DNA from: Zychaea mexicana | Taxonomy: Eukaryota > Mucoromycota > Mucoromycetes > Mucorales > Lichtheimiaceae | DNA: 64,000 nt | Direction of reading: 5' to 3' | Assembly (NCBI RefSeq): GCF_025766255.1 | Contig: NW_026516669.1 | Location: 186,001 to 250,000, forward strand | In this document: piece by piece, positions 1-13,900 of the stretch | Layout: every line of letters starts with the position of its first letter | How positions within the stretch are numbered: position 1 is the stretch's first letter | Made by a program: the position numbers and the translations under genes | The notes under the pieces: generated by a model | What the model was told of the DNA's origin: nothing | Databases searched by the model: none | Seen by the model: only the letters and a program-made list of their open reading frames with translations

Positions 1-1
1 C

Positions 2-169
2 GATTGGTATGTACCGCCTGTCATTGGATATGACACATGGAACAATTCTTTTACACCTTCTCCGTCACCTTTACCTTCAATGATCATGTCTAGTATTATG
101 GAGCGAGATGCATACAAGCGGAGGATAGGAAAACATATTGACCAGGAGCAAGGCACGCATGTATACTAA
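2..169 (+). CDS. 3' terminal part of an unrecognised protein (partial, runs off the left edge)
   Basis: A frame is open from the first bases to a TAA at 167-169, giving the last 55 residues of a protein. The sequence is rich in Pro and Ser in the middle and ends in a basic, charged tail (residues DAYKRRIGKHIDQEQG). No splice acceptor is needed within it, so it is probably the end of a last exon. An AATAAA hexamer at 172-177, directly after the stop, fits a polyadenylation signal. I do not recognise the family. Coding status is inferred from the open frame, its composition and the poly(A) signal; the rest of the gene lies to the left of the window. Confidence 0.45.
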   Translation, partial: DWYVPPVIGYDTWNNSFTPSPSPLPSMIMSSIMERDAYKRRIGKHIDQEQGTHVY

Positions 170-809
170 AAAATAAATTCTAGATGATTCACCCTGTGTG
201 TCTACTGCTTGTATGTCCTTACCGGCATTTTTTAGCTAAAGGGACCTAATAACAATGTTGTTTCCGAAAGTATTACATCTGCTTACAGTAAATTGAGTGT
301 CGCTCCATGTTTAAAGCATTACCTATAATTTGATGCCCATCAGCCAAGATACACAGACTGTACGTATGTCAGAAATAAGGGAGAAGGGTGATATCGCTCT
401 TCTGAGACAGTATGAGATGATAAGAGTGTTTGGTAGCTTAAAGCTGATATAGTGTTTTTATTCCTCACCTCAGAAAAAACTCGGAAAAATAAGAGAAGAA
501 CATCTTTTTTGTGACTGAATGAAGCAAGATTTAATAAAACCTGACTCTCTATTAATCCAGAAAGTGACGGTGGAAGATGATCAATAGTCAGCATAGTGGT
601 TTATCATAATCTTCCAAGCTCCAAATCGCGAGCTATCATGATGCCTAAATGAGCACCATCGAGTTGAAACAGGCTCGATGGGCTTAATAGTAAGTATCAT
701 CAAGAAGCAATGAGCAAAGGCACATTATAAAAGCTGTAAAACAAGAATAACCGTAGGTGAGCTTAACCCTTGTAAGCATTCGTATGTTTATTTGAATAAA
801 TTTGCATTT
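170..809. other. Intergenic region, no supported gene
   Basis: This stretch holds the 3' flank of the left-edge gene and the 3' flank of the minus-strand F-box gene. A minus-strand ATG frame of 84 codons (340-594) is present, but it has no recognisable domain or coding-like composition and is not called. Confidence 0.5.
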
Positions 810-3477
810 TCAGTATGATTGTTGCACGATAATGCTTTCAAGACTTTGGGATTCATTAAGCACATCTAACATTACATCTTTCGAAGACCCATATGTCATA
901 TACGTATTTACAAATTCGACTCGCTTGAGACATGGCAAACGGGAAATTGCAGCCATGCAATTTCGCGTTATGTATCGCACATCGATCAACGTGATACTTT
1001 CTAATAAAGTGAGTTTATCGATTATCCTCTCTAAATGACGCCCTTCTAGCCCTCGTCGAAGACATAGTGTGTTCAAATACTGCATATTTCCAAGTGCATC
1101 AAAAACGGATGAAGAGTGATGGTAAGACACGCGGGAGAAAAAAGTCCATTGCACCTCCCGCGTCAATTTCAGGTGCTTCAACTGCTGCCGATACTGTGGT
1201 GTGTTCGACAAGGAAAAAAAACGTTGCAATCCGACAGCCGTGATATTCTTGCAATTCTCCAAGTTCAACCGCTTTAGGTGCCGTAGTTCGAGCAGAGCGT
1301 CGAATATTCTGTCGGTGGCTTGCTTTACATTGGCGATTTTGATGGAATCGAGATTCGGGCATTGTTGGATAAGCTGCAAAAACGTCGAAAGTTCAAGGTG
1401 CTCCGTCTCCCAATTGATTTCGCATAGTTGAGTACTACCAAAATTCCCGAGGATCTGCCACGAGCTCTGCTGCCCCCCCTCAAACCATTCCCCGTGTAGT
1501 AACAACTCCTTTAGTGTATCCTTGTTCTCCTCTAGCGTTTTATAGATGCTTTGACCATTTTGATTGGGGCAGTCAGAAATGATCAGTGAACGGAGACCTT
1601 CTTTTCCATTTTTCAGGAAATGAGAAGGAGCTCCGTAGTCAACGGTAATTAAATCGTCGTTTCCAAAGCTGGTGAAGCAAATTCTGTCGTTCCGAGAATC
1701 ATCGTCAGTACCGCCGTTAATCCATAAATATTGAAGCCTGGTACAATGTTGGCGGATAGTATCGAGACCACTCGGAGGACATATGGTCTTCAGAAAGTAC
1801 AAGTTTGGACATGCCTTGCAGATTATCTCCAGATGGACATATGAGAGGTCCACTGATTGAGTGTTCGCTGTAAGCCAGGAATTCGGTTGATAGCTCCCTG
1901 TAAGCCAGTACACCGAAAGTAGCAGATGGGTTAGGCTCGGGATCACGGGCAGCACGGTGTCTGTCGAAAATGACGTCGTGTCGTAAGCATCTTGGAACGC
2001 AAGGTGAGTGATCCGGCTATCGGCTTCGCTTAGGGCCTTCCAGACACATGCTAATACGTTATTGGAACCAGAATATGAAGTTCCACACTTTAACGAGATG
2101 TCCAGTTTTTTCAATGTCGACCCTATTCTCTTTAAGCAAGAAACTAAGGTATCCGGATCAATGTAACTAACATAATTTATCACTGGTTATAGAAAAGGAA
2201 GGGCAGAATGCAAAATATGTTCGAGAGTTAGTTGTTTTTTATACATGTATTAGGTGAGTATATATATGCTTGCAGCACTTGTACAGACAGAAAAGGTTTG
2301 TCCTTCACGTCGTTCTGGTTTTAATATTACCCAGGGTTTCCAAGTGTTTAAATCGATGATCGCATCCCCGTAGCCACTGATTAAGGTCGTAGCGCCCAAG
2401 GTAAGGGCCTAATTGTAGCTCACGCACATACTGGACACCGCGGTGCTGAATGTGATGAAATAATATATCGCTGTTATAACAGTTGTAATCGATCGCCTCT
2501 TTGTGAGCTGTCGTAAGATCAGGTACAACAGCTGTACGCCAGGCACTTGAGCACTCGGAGATCCGCTCCCACCAGGTTTTGCTGACGCTCATACATTCGA
2601 TGCGACAGGTGATCGGCAAAAAAGGTAAAAAAGAGGTGGCGACATCAAATGGGAGTTCGCTGATAAAATCGATTCTTTTGTCGCGCTGAGCTCGTACAGT
2701 CTTTAATTTACACTCGAACATTACGTGTAATGATGTTGAAGAAGGTGATAAACTGATTGGTGTAAATAGACGTTGCTCTTGTTCCTGCCCGAGTTTATAA
2801 ACCTTTGCCGCCTGATGACAGTTGCCTTGCATTACATATATGTCGCCAGAAGTCATATATGCTTGTGCTGTGTGTGGAAAACGTTGTATCCATTGTTGTG
2901 CTAAGCGCTGAGCTTTAGTCATTTGACATCTTGCAACCAATTCCGCAATGCGGTCAGCAAAGAAACGGTTCGGAAGATCTTGGAGTTCGGCCTGCAGGAT
3001 ATCATAGTCACTGCTACTGCTGCTGCTTTTGCTGCTGGTGAGATCGCCCTTGATGTTTATTAAACCTTTCCGGTATATGGCATCCGCGTCATCAAATCTG
3101 CCTCGTTGGATACACACGCCCGCCGCATGTCGATAGCCAATAGCAGCTAAACGCGAAGCACAATCGATCAATTCAACCACGTCCTTTTGCGCTTCTGCGT
3201 ACTCCTTTCGTTTTGTACGTTTCTGAGCACGAATGTCAAGGAGAACAATAACAATACAGTTATTTAAACGATCGATTGCATTAAGTGAGCTTTTGACATT
3301 TGCTACATCACCGTCATCGTCCGCGACTTTCTGTTGCTTTTGAACGCACTGATGCCAAAAATGTACCAAGTTTTCAAGGGCAGTGTAAATGTCGTTGGCT
3401 TCGCTGTAATTTGGGAGCATTGTTCTTCTCTCCTTTAGTAACGAAGCTTCGCCGTCATCAGTTTCGGTTTTGGTCAT
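810..3477 (-). CDS. TPR / F-box / leucine-rich-repeat protein (Dia2/Pof-like SCF substrate receptor)
   Basis: Two exons, 3477-2331 and 2182-810, joined across a 148-base intron (donor GTAATA, acceptor ending CCAG) give about 839 residues. Residues about 20-270 are alpha-helical and TPR-like, with Ala/Tyr/Gly-spaced helices around YRKGL and YKLGQEQ. Residues about 290-335 form an F-box starting ISELPFDV and ending near SSAWRTAV. The rest is a series of leucine-rich repeats (patterns such as LKRLNLENCKNI and LNTLCLRRGLEGRHLERI). Family knowledge: F-box proteins bind Skp1 and present substrates to cullin-1 ubiquitin ligases, with the LRRs choosing the substrate. TPR, F-box and LRR in this order is the arrangement of yeast Dia2. 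Fungi of this group carry many such proteins, so orthology to Dia2 is not claimed. The start is the first ATG of the open frame. Confidence 0.82.
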
Positions 3478-4832
3478 GTATGGCTATAATATGTAGTAAA
3501 ACGCAAGAAAAAGTGGAGGCATACAGTTAGTTAATGTGGGCTTTGTGCTATTTTATTTGCGAGGAACATAATGGATTGAAGCAACAACCTCCTGCATTTT
3601 TGTTTGGTCACCCGTACATGGAGGTGAGTCATAGCACAACATCACGACGGCGCATCGCCGGTGGCAAGCAGCAAGCCGTTGACTAGAAGGCTACAGTATT
3701 TTACTGCCAATTTACGCATTGCAGGTATTTGACATTTGCTAGACTGCTGCGTAAACGAGTCAATCAACCTTGACATGATGAAAGCCCACCGTTGAGTACA
3801 CTAATCCAGGATGCATCGCATAATCATAAACTACTATTAACCAGCTGTAAGCTAGTAGTTCGTTGTCAACCTCTTTGCCGATATCGGCAATGACTGTCTC
3901 TAATCGAAATAAGAACGTTTTTGAAAAAAAGAAGTGGAGTGGCTGTACTTTAGTTTCAGGGCGTAAGAAATTGACACTTTGGCTTATACCAGCATTGGGA
4001 CAATACCAAAAAGAACTGTAGCATTTTAGGCCTATTTTTTCTGTCCTATTGTGAGTGATATTTAGTAGATCTCCTTCTCGACAGTAGGATTCTGCATAAC
4101 TAATTTTTGAAACGTAAACTGATACTATTTTACCATTGCAGTTTCTAGCAATTCATATTAATCTGTTGACGACTCCTTCGTGAGTCTGCTTTTAGCGCCA
4201 AAAGGTTGGCACAGGGTTGACTGATCTGGATGAGAAAACAGACAATCCAAGAGGGCGAGCCACACAGTTTCTTAATGATATCCAATTGAAGATAAGAAAG
4301 GCAGATAATCTCATTACTTCTATCATAAAACGCTGCCATATGCGCAAATAATACGACCTTCTCTGAGCGCTTTCGGCTATGGAACAGTTCCTTAGCTGCT
4401 ACCAAAATAACGATCTGGAACATGAGAGCTCCTTCCAACTCATCCAGACGAGACATTGTATGAGTTCATTGTGCACTGTATAGGTGAACAATAAGGTCAG
4501 AACATCAAAAGTAAAAAGTAAGTTTAACAAAGAATAGGGTTATGGGTTTAGGCAGCTCTTCAAACCGGTGAGTATGAAGACAAGTGCGTTGTATTAGTCC
4601 AGGATACCCTCTCATCACCGCTAGACAATCTCAAAAATAAAAAGAGGAAGGTGCTACATATGAGCGTCTGAACACTGCAGTGTCTACGTCACTGGGCAAT
4701 TTTCGCCCTCACAACAGGAAGCCGTGACTTCCAAACTGATGGGCGCGGGCTGGCATATCGACAATAAGGAAACACAGCTCTTTGCACACATATTGTGGTC
4801 CTATCTCTCCCTCCCTACTCTCTTACGCAAAT
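3478..4832. other. Intergenic region with one unsupported small ORF
   Basis: This separates the divergent F-box and NDUFA12 genes and must contain both promoters. A minus-strand ATG frame at 4456-4145 (103 codons) has a fairly normal composition (start MSRLDELEGALMF), but no family is recognised and nothing shows it is expressed. Nothing else gene-like is visible. Confidence 0.4.
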
Positions 4833-5477
4833 ATGTCCACTATCGGCCGTACCATTAAGAACATAATGAAGGCAGGTCCTGCCAACTCATTGAAACAAAT
4901 GAACTATATCGGTGATACCAAATGGGGTGCTCTTATCGGCACTGACCGTAATGGAAACAAGTTTTTCGAAAACAACGACGAAGTGTCAGGTTAGAGAGGG
5001 AAAGCGACACGATTGCTTAACAATCACTACCATTTGGCACTGCTTGACAGCTTACTGATACAAACTTCCTGTTATTTCTCTTCAACAATTATAACTATTA
5101 TATAGGCCGTGAACGTTGGGTTGAGTACGCCAGTGTCGATCCCGAAGCCGCAGATATTGATCCCGCATGGTAAATAAGAGGACGAAAACGACCTAAACAT
5201 ACACATAAACATTCGACGTGAACCCCAACAAATTCACGTATGAAAAAAGAAAGCGAAGAACAAAAATAACACCAAGACATTACATTTATTGGAATATAGG
5301 CACATGTGGTTGGCCAGAATCGTTCAAGAACCACCTACCGAAATGAATTTCAAGCCTCAAAAGTGGTGGGGTGAACCTGCTCCTAACTATACCGGTTCCC
5401 GCAAGAGCTACAGAACCTACAGCACCACCAAGCCCAAAGTTACTGCTTGGGAGCCTATCGTTCGCGCCAGACAGTAA
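4833..5477 (+). CDS. NADH:ubiquinone oxidoreductase subunit NDUFA12 (B17.2), mitochondrial complex I
   Basis: Three exons, 4833-4989, 5106-5169 and 5300-5477, give 132 residues, close to the usual size of the family. The ATG at 4833 starts MSTIGRTIKNI; an in-frame ATG 17 codons upstream is less likely because family members begin near this point. Recognisable blocks are GTDRNGNKFFEN in exon 1, GRERWVEYA in exon 2, and HMWLARIVQEPPTE followed by a Pro-rich tail (WWGEPAPNYTGS) in exon 3. This supernumerary subunit sits on the matrix arm of complex I and stabilises the interface with the membrane arm; it is a paralogue of the assembly factor NDUFAF2. The short length and the intact central WVEY and HxWL blocks favour NDUFA12 over the assembly factor. 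Confidence 0.93.
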
Positions 5478-5837
5478 AAAAATCTCGCTTTTCTTAGAAA
5501 ACACAACACACACCCACAACCAACCAACCATACATCAATAAAGTATAAACAACATCAACAGCAACAACAAATCCGGATGGCTACTACTACTATTCTATGT
5601 GATCATTACTAACGCCAAATGAAAAAAAGCGTCTGCTGGTGTGTGTGTGTATAATGTTTATATTATATGCGGATATAGTATCACGAAGTGGGGGAATGTT
5701 GATTTTATTGCAAACAGGAGAAGTTTGGTGTATGGAGGGTAAAAAGAGAGAGGCAGAGTGAAAGAAAGAATCGAGCCGCAAAAGCTATACTCATTAGATA
5801 ACCCGTGTCCTTTCATTTGTTGCCGTTTGTAAGAGAT

Positions 5838-7144
<1,307 letters not shown>

Positions 7145-7415
7145 GTTTCGTAATAACGCTTTAGTGTTAAAAAGAGAAAAGTAAGGAAAGGTATAAGGGA
7201 AAATATAAGAAGATAGAAGCGAGCAAAAAAGAGCAACCTCTGTCTTTGTCGGGCCCTCTTTCTTGGTTTAGATCATGTGTGCATGTTAGGTTACACGAGA
7301 GTGTCTGATACAAAAGCAGAATGATTGTTTGGTGAAAAGAAACTTTATTTATTTTCCTTTCTTATTGCTCTGGCATTTTCTACAGTTCAAAAATACCAAT
7401 GATATTACAAGAGAT

Positions 7416-10400
7416 CTACCAGATAACACATTTGTTTTCAGGATTCATGGGAGTAGACTGAGGACATTGGAAGACCTTGGCAAAGTCTGCTGAATTCTGG
7501 ACTGTGCCGATAACACGATAGCGTTCAGGCGAATGTACATCCGTATAAACCTACAGAGCGACAGTAGTGAGAGTTGGGTGCGTTTGTAAGTTAATGAGAT
7601 GTATTTTCTTGGGAATGCGGCGTATATATATGTACCTGTTGTACTAGCGCTTCCGGCCTCACAGCACTGCACCATGACCTAGCATAGCTTGTGTAAAATA
7701 ATGCTTCTGGTGATAGATCAATACCCGGCAGTCTTGCATGCTGAGGTTGACCTGGTGACTGAGCATCATTCCAAACCTTTTGGAAAGCCTGATACGAAGC
7801 TGCAATCCCGCCATTATCAGCAAGATTTTCGGCGAGCGTGAGCTTCGTTCATACATGCACAGTACTTACAGTTAGTACGATTTTATGTATAAGCTCTACA
7901 GGAGTGTTCATCTACTGTCTAAGTAACATACTTGGCCGTTTACGTTGACGGATTTTTTATTCGGACCTTCGACGGTAAATCCATTGTACTGTTGCACGAA
8001 ACACTGTGATTTGTCTTGAAAACGTTTTGCCGTATCAGGACTCCACCAATCTTTAAGTTTTCCGTCACCATCGTACATCCTTCCTGCACTGTCAAATGCA
8101 TGCTGAGAACAACAAGCAACGAAGTTATTTAAGCTTGATATCTCCAAAACAATATGTGATAAGTATACAGAAGGGTTGAGAAGCTTACAGTCAACTCATG
8201 GCCAATGATGGCGCCGATACTGCCATAGTTTAGATACCAGGGTGCGCCATAATTGTAAAACGGAACTTGCAAAATACCAGCAGGCACAGCAATCTAAATT
8301 TTTTAAAGTATGTACACACATGAGAAGTGGGGTTACAGCTAGGCGAATACTTATATAACATGCAAGCTATTGTACCTCGTTAGTGCTTCGACTATAGTAA
8401 GCATTGACATCAGATGGGCTCATAAACCACTCTTCTTTGTCTACTGGTTTGCCAACTTTTGACCAAGCTCGATTGATAGCCCATTCAACAATAGACAACT
8501 CATTGGAGAAAAACGATTCTCTTGTGATTTTGATCGACTCGTAGTGATCACGTAAGGATTCGGGAGAACGCACGTCGGGTGAAACGATACTGTAGGCAAT
8601 TTTATGCTTGATTTTGCTGACTTTATCAATAGCTGCTTTGCGAGTCTCTGGATCGAGCCATTCCACTTTATCCAACCGATCTAACCATGCCTGGTGCACT
8701 TGGCTGATAAAGTCGTCTACTTGCTCGCGTTCTTCCTCACCGCCAAAGCGACGCATAACAAAGAACCGACCAACCATCGAGCCAAACGAACCTATCACGT
8801 TGTCGACGCAGGTGCGATAGCGAGGCGGTAGTTCAAAAGATCCGCTGGAAATTTTGGCTGAAGTGCGTCGCCAAGACCGTCGTGTGTTTGTGTCTAGTGC
8901 ATAGATCCACGCTTTCAGGTTTTTGACGAGGAGAAAGTCTTGAATGGTCTGCAGTCTGACGCCTTGCTGTTGCTGCTGTTGCATATCAGTGGAAGGTGAT
9001 GACAGTGAAGGGAGAAGCCAGGACGCCAAATTTGTAAAGTAAGGTGGGGCGCTGACAATCAGTGTGTCTGGCACAGGGGTTCCCGTGGGAAGAAATGCCT
9101 CAAAGAACTTTTTCCAGTTGATGACGGGATATCTTTGTTGTATTTCATTCAACGGCATTGGATTGTATAGCTTGGTTGGATCCAAGAGTTGGTCTCTGAA
9201 TGATACACAGATGACGGCCAAAAATCAGTCATAGATCGCAAAGCAAGAATAAGGGTAACAGTAAAAATTTGCCAACCTGTCAAGAGTGATGGAAGCTAGC
9301 TTTGATTCAAAATCAACCACGCGGTTCACCATATCTTTTATTTGTTCGCTCGAAAGTAGTTGAATGTTTGCGTTTTGTGCTTCCTTTTGCTTTTGAGCAC
9401 CCATATTGCTGTTGTTGACATCATCAGCGCTGCCGATTAAGATAGTAAGCACTTCAATAAGGCCGGAGCGGTAAGTGTCCACTGTGTCTTTTTGCTCGTA
9501 ATATTCTTTCGACGGTAATGCAAGACCAGGCTGGTTGATTTGTACAGCGTTTGCGTCTGGTTGTTTATCGTCGGCTCCAATAACCATAGAAAACATTGGC
9601 TGGACCCCTTGGCGATACAATTCAATCAATGCGTCGGTAAGCATATCTGCGGATTGGGCGGTATATACGTCATCATTTTGTTGTTGTTGTTGCTGCTGCT
9701 GCTGTCCTTGAGTATTCTCCTTTCCAAACGAGAAAATTTTGAGCAGTTTGGAGATGGTTGGATAGACGGGCGTCGGACCAAGTGCCTCAATGGTTGCCAC
9801 ATCCATGCACGATGTGTAGTAATTCTGCAGCTCTTCGAAATTTTGTTTGTCAATGTCCGACTGACTTTGGTAATGAAAGTTTTCTTCACTGCAATCGGTG
9901 TCCTTGATGATGTCGCCGTAAGTGCCTTCTAAGAGATTTCGGATCGTATCGGTGTTCTGATCTTGTACTGTATCGAATGTTCCAACAGCTTTGTATTTGA
10001 GAATAGTATACACGTAAAAGTAAATATTCCAGTGAACGAGTTAGTCCAAATTTGTGAATAGGGGTAAGGATTAAACCAGGAGATTATTAATAGAAAAGAG
10101 AGGGTGTGCTTGAAATATTCTTTTTAGTTGTTCTATAATGATAACTTACACGCCTTGTCATCCGGAATGCTTGTGCTTTTTAACCAGGCACCACCTAGTT
10201 AGACAATCGATCAACAGCTTAACATAGTATTTGTCGAGCATTTCCTTAGCAGTGCTACTGTTAGAAGGTGGACGTACATGCGTATTGGTAAAAGTCTGTA
10301 CAGGGGTCAGCATTAAAGTCGATATAATCTTTAACTGCTTTAGCAGCATCAATGCAGGCTTGTGTTTGACATTCGGTGACACTATTAGTCGGTGGTGCAG

Positions 10401-10482
10401 GACTAGCGCTGACAACTAGGCCCAGCATGATGACCAGTGCAGAAGAAGTTACGATAAAAGGATAGAGGAACAGAAGAAGCAA
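7416..10482 (-). CDS. M13 family zinc metallopeptidase (neprilysin / endothelin-converting-enzyme type)
   Basis: Eight exons (10482-10278, 10194-10150, 9988-9277, 9195-8376, 8293-8189, 8102-7932, 7842-7636, 7550-7416) join in phase to 799 residues. The N-terminus has a hydrophobic stretch (about residues 1-26) that could be a signal peptide or an anchor. It is followed by the M13 N-terminal motif DPCTDFYQYACG. The zinc site is complete: HELTH (split between exons 5 and 6) and, further on, ENLADNGG with the third ligand Glu. The C-terminus ends CVIW, the conserved Cys-x-x-Trp end of the family. These ectoenzymes cleave short peptides on the N-terminal side of hydrophobic residues. A Gln-rich tract (about 9677-9705) lies in a predicted surface loop of the N-terminal domain, and a second one is at about 8972-8985. 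Which peptides it cuts in this fungus is unknown. Confidence 0.93.
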
Positions 10483-10936
10483 AAGGCATCAAAAAGTAGG
10501 AGCCTCCCTTTTATATTTTTGATATAGCGAGTACTTCTTAGTAATTAGTAGATGCTCTTTATTGCCGTCTCCGCCCTGTTTGCGCCCATCTCACTTTCTC
10601 TCGCTTTGCATGTGGTGTATGGATAATCCACCAGCAGCTGCACCACTACTTTAACCACTTTAACCCCTTATTTTCCAATTTGATAAAAAACTCTTTAGTG
10701 TGGTCCATTTGCTGCCACGGAGCAAAGTTTGCATATTGCAGGTATCTTATGAGCAATTTTATAACAATAAAAAACTGGCATACGAGAGTGTGAAGCATAC
10801 TGCACATATACACACACCGTCGTTTTCTCTCGTATCTTAGGCACGCATTTTAAAAAAATTTAATTACCAACCAACTGATATAATATGAGTGACCACCAAC
10901 TTTCCATGAGTTCGATTCGATCTACTTCGCGGAATC
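10483..10936. promoter_or_regulatory. Divergent promoter region between the M13 peptidase and neurofibromin genes
   Basis: These 454 bases lie between two start codons on opposite strands, so both promoters must be here. No single element stands out with confidence. The sequence is AT-rich with no ORF of note. Confidence 0.4.
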
Positions 10937-13900
10937 ATGATCGCTGAAAGAACACTCATTTTGAGCTTGGTGGAACGCCTTGAGGCAGAGGTACGTTGAT
11001 TGTTCTGAAATGAGCAGGGAGGAGCAAGGATGGAGATTGTTGTAGTTCACGGTAACTCTTCACTTACATCAGGGAAAACTAAATTCACTTATAGCTACCC
11101 TGTAATAAAGCTAATGGCAGCATCAAGTTCGACGAAGCGGAAGCTTTTGATCCTTATCTTTTTCGCATGTATGTATTTCTCTGTACCTGGTACCTATTCG
11201 CTTCTAATACCTCAATTTGTTTTTAGCGGTATAGCCACTATCCCTACACAAATATATAGCAAAAAAAACTCACTAGGTGGAATAGTGGACACACTCATAG
11301 GACTTTCGACCTACCGATTGCCGGTCGTTACTGAGGCTATCGCTGACGCGTTGGAAAGAATTCCGATCAGCAACGTAATAATTTTACAATAAGACTTTTT
11401 CATTTTTGCTCACTATATCTCCCATCAATTTAGAATCACCCAACTGTATCATTCAACGACGAAACTACACCAACGGAGATGCTGCACTCTCAATATTTCC
11501 TTGTGTGCCTCATGTCTGCATGTCTCCAGCAATGGCGCGAAAACAACCCGTCTGATCTGACGGATCATCCAGAGGTATCAACACATTGCATCCGAGCAAC
11601 TGGACATACCTCGACTGACTCTGTAGCACAGCGACCCGATGTGGCGCTGGATGATAGGATCGCACACCGCATATTAGCGATCATGGCACCTTTTTTGCGC
11701 CAACCGCCTCGTACGGCGACGGCTATAAATAGAGAGCTCGAACACCGATCGCTGCTGATGGGGAAACGCTTTAACATGCAAGAATCAATTTTTACAGAGA
11801 CATACAACTGTGCAACAATAAGCGAGCATTATACCGCTGAAACGCTACTACTGACGCGACTCTATGTGCTCGCTGGCAGGGTCGTGTACTTCGTCAGTAT
11901 CAGTAACTGGTGCGTTACATATATTAGAATCAAATCCAGGTTGGAAGCTCTATCGTATAAGCCTAGCAACGCAGAAGAAATCCCACAGATAGGCGAAGTG
12001 CAGTTTATAGAGACTGTTGCAATGAATAAGGAACGATTGAACAAGATGCTTTATGGTAAAATCTTTTCACTTATTATGAAGACGGACTGCACAATGTATA
12101 ACAGATGTAATTTATACTATGCCTTTTTCTCGTTCCTTTCTTCTTTCTGTGTTTGGTTTCTAATGTAGTACTTCAGCATACAATGGGGTCAATGAAACCA
12201 TCAGTGCAGCGTATGATCAGCATTATTTTCTATCGTGCAATTTGGGGATGGATTGAATCTTTTCAAGACGAGTTCGTGCAACTCTACCGGGAAAAGGGTC
12301 GAGTTGATGGAAGTCCAGAAATTTTATTCATGCTTTGCCGGGATACTGCGATGAAGAAAAGCAAAGAGACCCTTTGGCCATTTCAGACTGCACTTCTTCT
12401 TATCAGTCCTGGCCTTATGGTAGAGACAGCCCAATACAACTCGGTAAGAGGGAAGTGCGCTTCTTCCCCCCACCCATCAGTGGTGCGTGTTACGATCGAA
12501 AACTCATTATGATCTTGACATCATCTGCAGTCATTGCCGACAGTAATACTAATCAAAAATTATAACTTTACACAAGATTGACTTTGTCCGAATGATCGAG
12601 AAGATGGTGGTTGACGGTGATATGCGGAACGAAGAAGTAGCCTCACTTTGCGTATTGGATATCTGTCGAGCTGCATCATACCTACATGAAGAATCTGCAC
12701 TCTCCGTATTACACCGACTCAACATGACCGCTAAGAACAACCTTCAAGAACGACTTTTCGACATTGAGCATCCAATAGCTGTTGATAAGATCTTCATGAC
12801 GTCCAATGCACAATACGGCTTGCCAGCGCAAGAGCAACGCGGTGGAAGACCGTTGGACATCCATTGCATGCTGGTGGACGCAATAACGACACTTTATCGC
12901 CTGAACCCAAGAAACGCAGTATACAGCGTCTTTCCCATGTGTCTTGACAGCAAAGCCCCGGTTATATATAAGTCTGCGTTAATTAAATCGATCCGCTATC
13001 TTATAATTTATTATAATATTGAAGAGCATCGGGATTCGCAATCGCCATGGAAGTTTGGTTCCAATTATTTCTATGAAACCGTTTGCGAAAAGATACGACA
13101 GATCTTCATCCAGTATGTCAACAGTATGGCCGGCAATGAGCGTGCTGCAATGAGCTCTATGAGAAATTGGAGCAACAATACCAGCAACAATGCGTCGGAT
13201 AACAAGAAAGGCGATACTAAATCAATGACGAGCCAGACCATCGATCTCGATAGCAACGAACGGCTCCATACTATATGGGAGATCTTGCGACTTTACAATG
13301 TTGATCCGAAGCTAGTGATACTAGTAAGTTTTGTATGATACTTGAAGCAGATCATTTATAGCTGCTGCTAAAAGTACAAGGATATGCTTTTTTATTTTCT
13401 TAAAACTGATTTTATATTAGGGTACTAACGGTCAACGGACTGACCAAATATTGCGTGTTATTGAAGCTATGATTCAATGCATGCGCCAACCTAGCCAATC
13501 CATAACTACACTCGCCACAGAATGTATACGAAAGCTGCATACGTCTGCCTACATTCCACTTTGGGGTGAACCTAAACATACCATGTTCTCGTTTTGGAAA
13601 ATATCGTCCACCATTGTCCTATACTTAGCTAAAGAGCTCCTCACCCTCAAAAGTGTTCAGAATGCCGAAATAATAACCTGTATGCGAACAGTTCACAAAA
13701 TACTTACTGAACGAGTTGTTTTCCTCAAAGGTGTAGGCAAGGTAATCGATCTAACAACTATTCAGCTAACTTTCTTTTTCTGTCTGACTCTATTATACTG
13801 CCTGTCTATTATCTCCGGGTGTAAGAATCGCGACTTATTGTTTTGTTCACATAACCTTGCATCATATATGTAGGAGACGGTATTACAGGGGTGGAATGCA

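Noticed and set aside
340..594. 84-codon ATG frame on the minus strand
   Set aside because: No domain, no coding-like pattern and no splice partners; likely chance.
4145..4456. 103-codon ATG frame on the minus strand
   Set aside because: Reasonable composition but no recognised family and no supporting promoter or context; mentioned only in the intergenic entry.
9540..9932. 130-codon plus-strand frame inside the M13 peptidase gene
   Set aside because: Antisense shadow; its Leu run is the complement of the Gln-rich tract.
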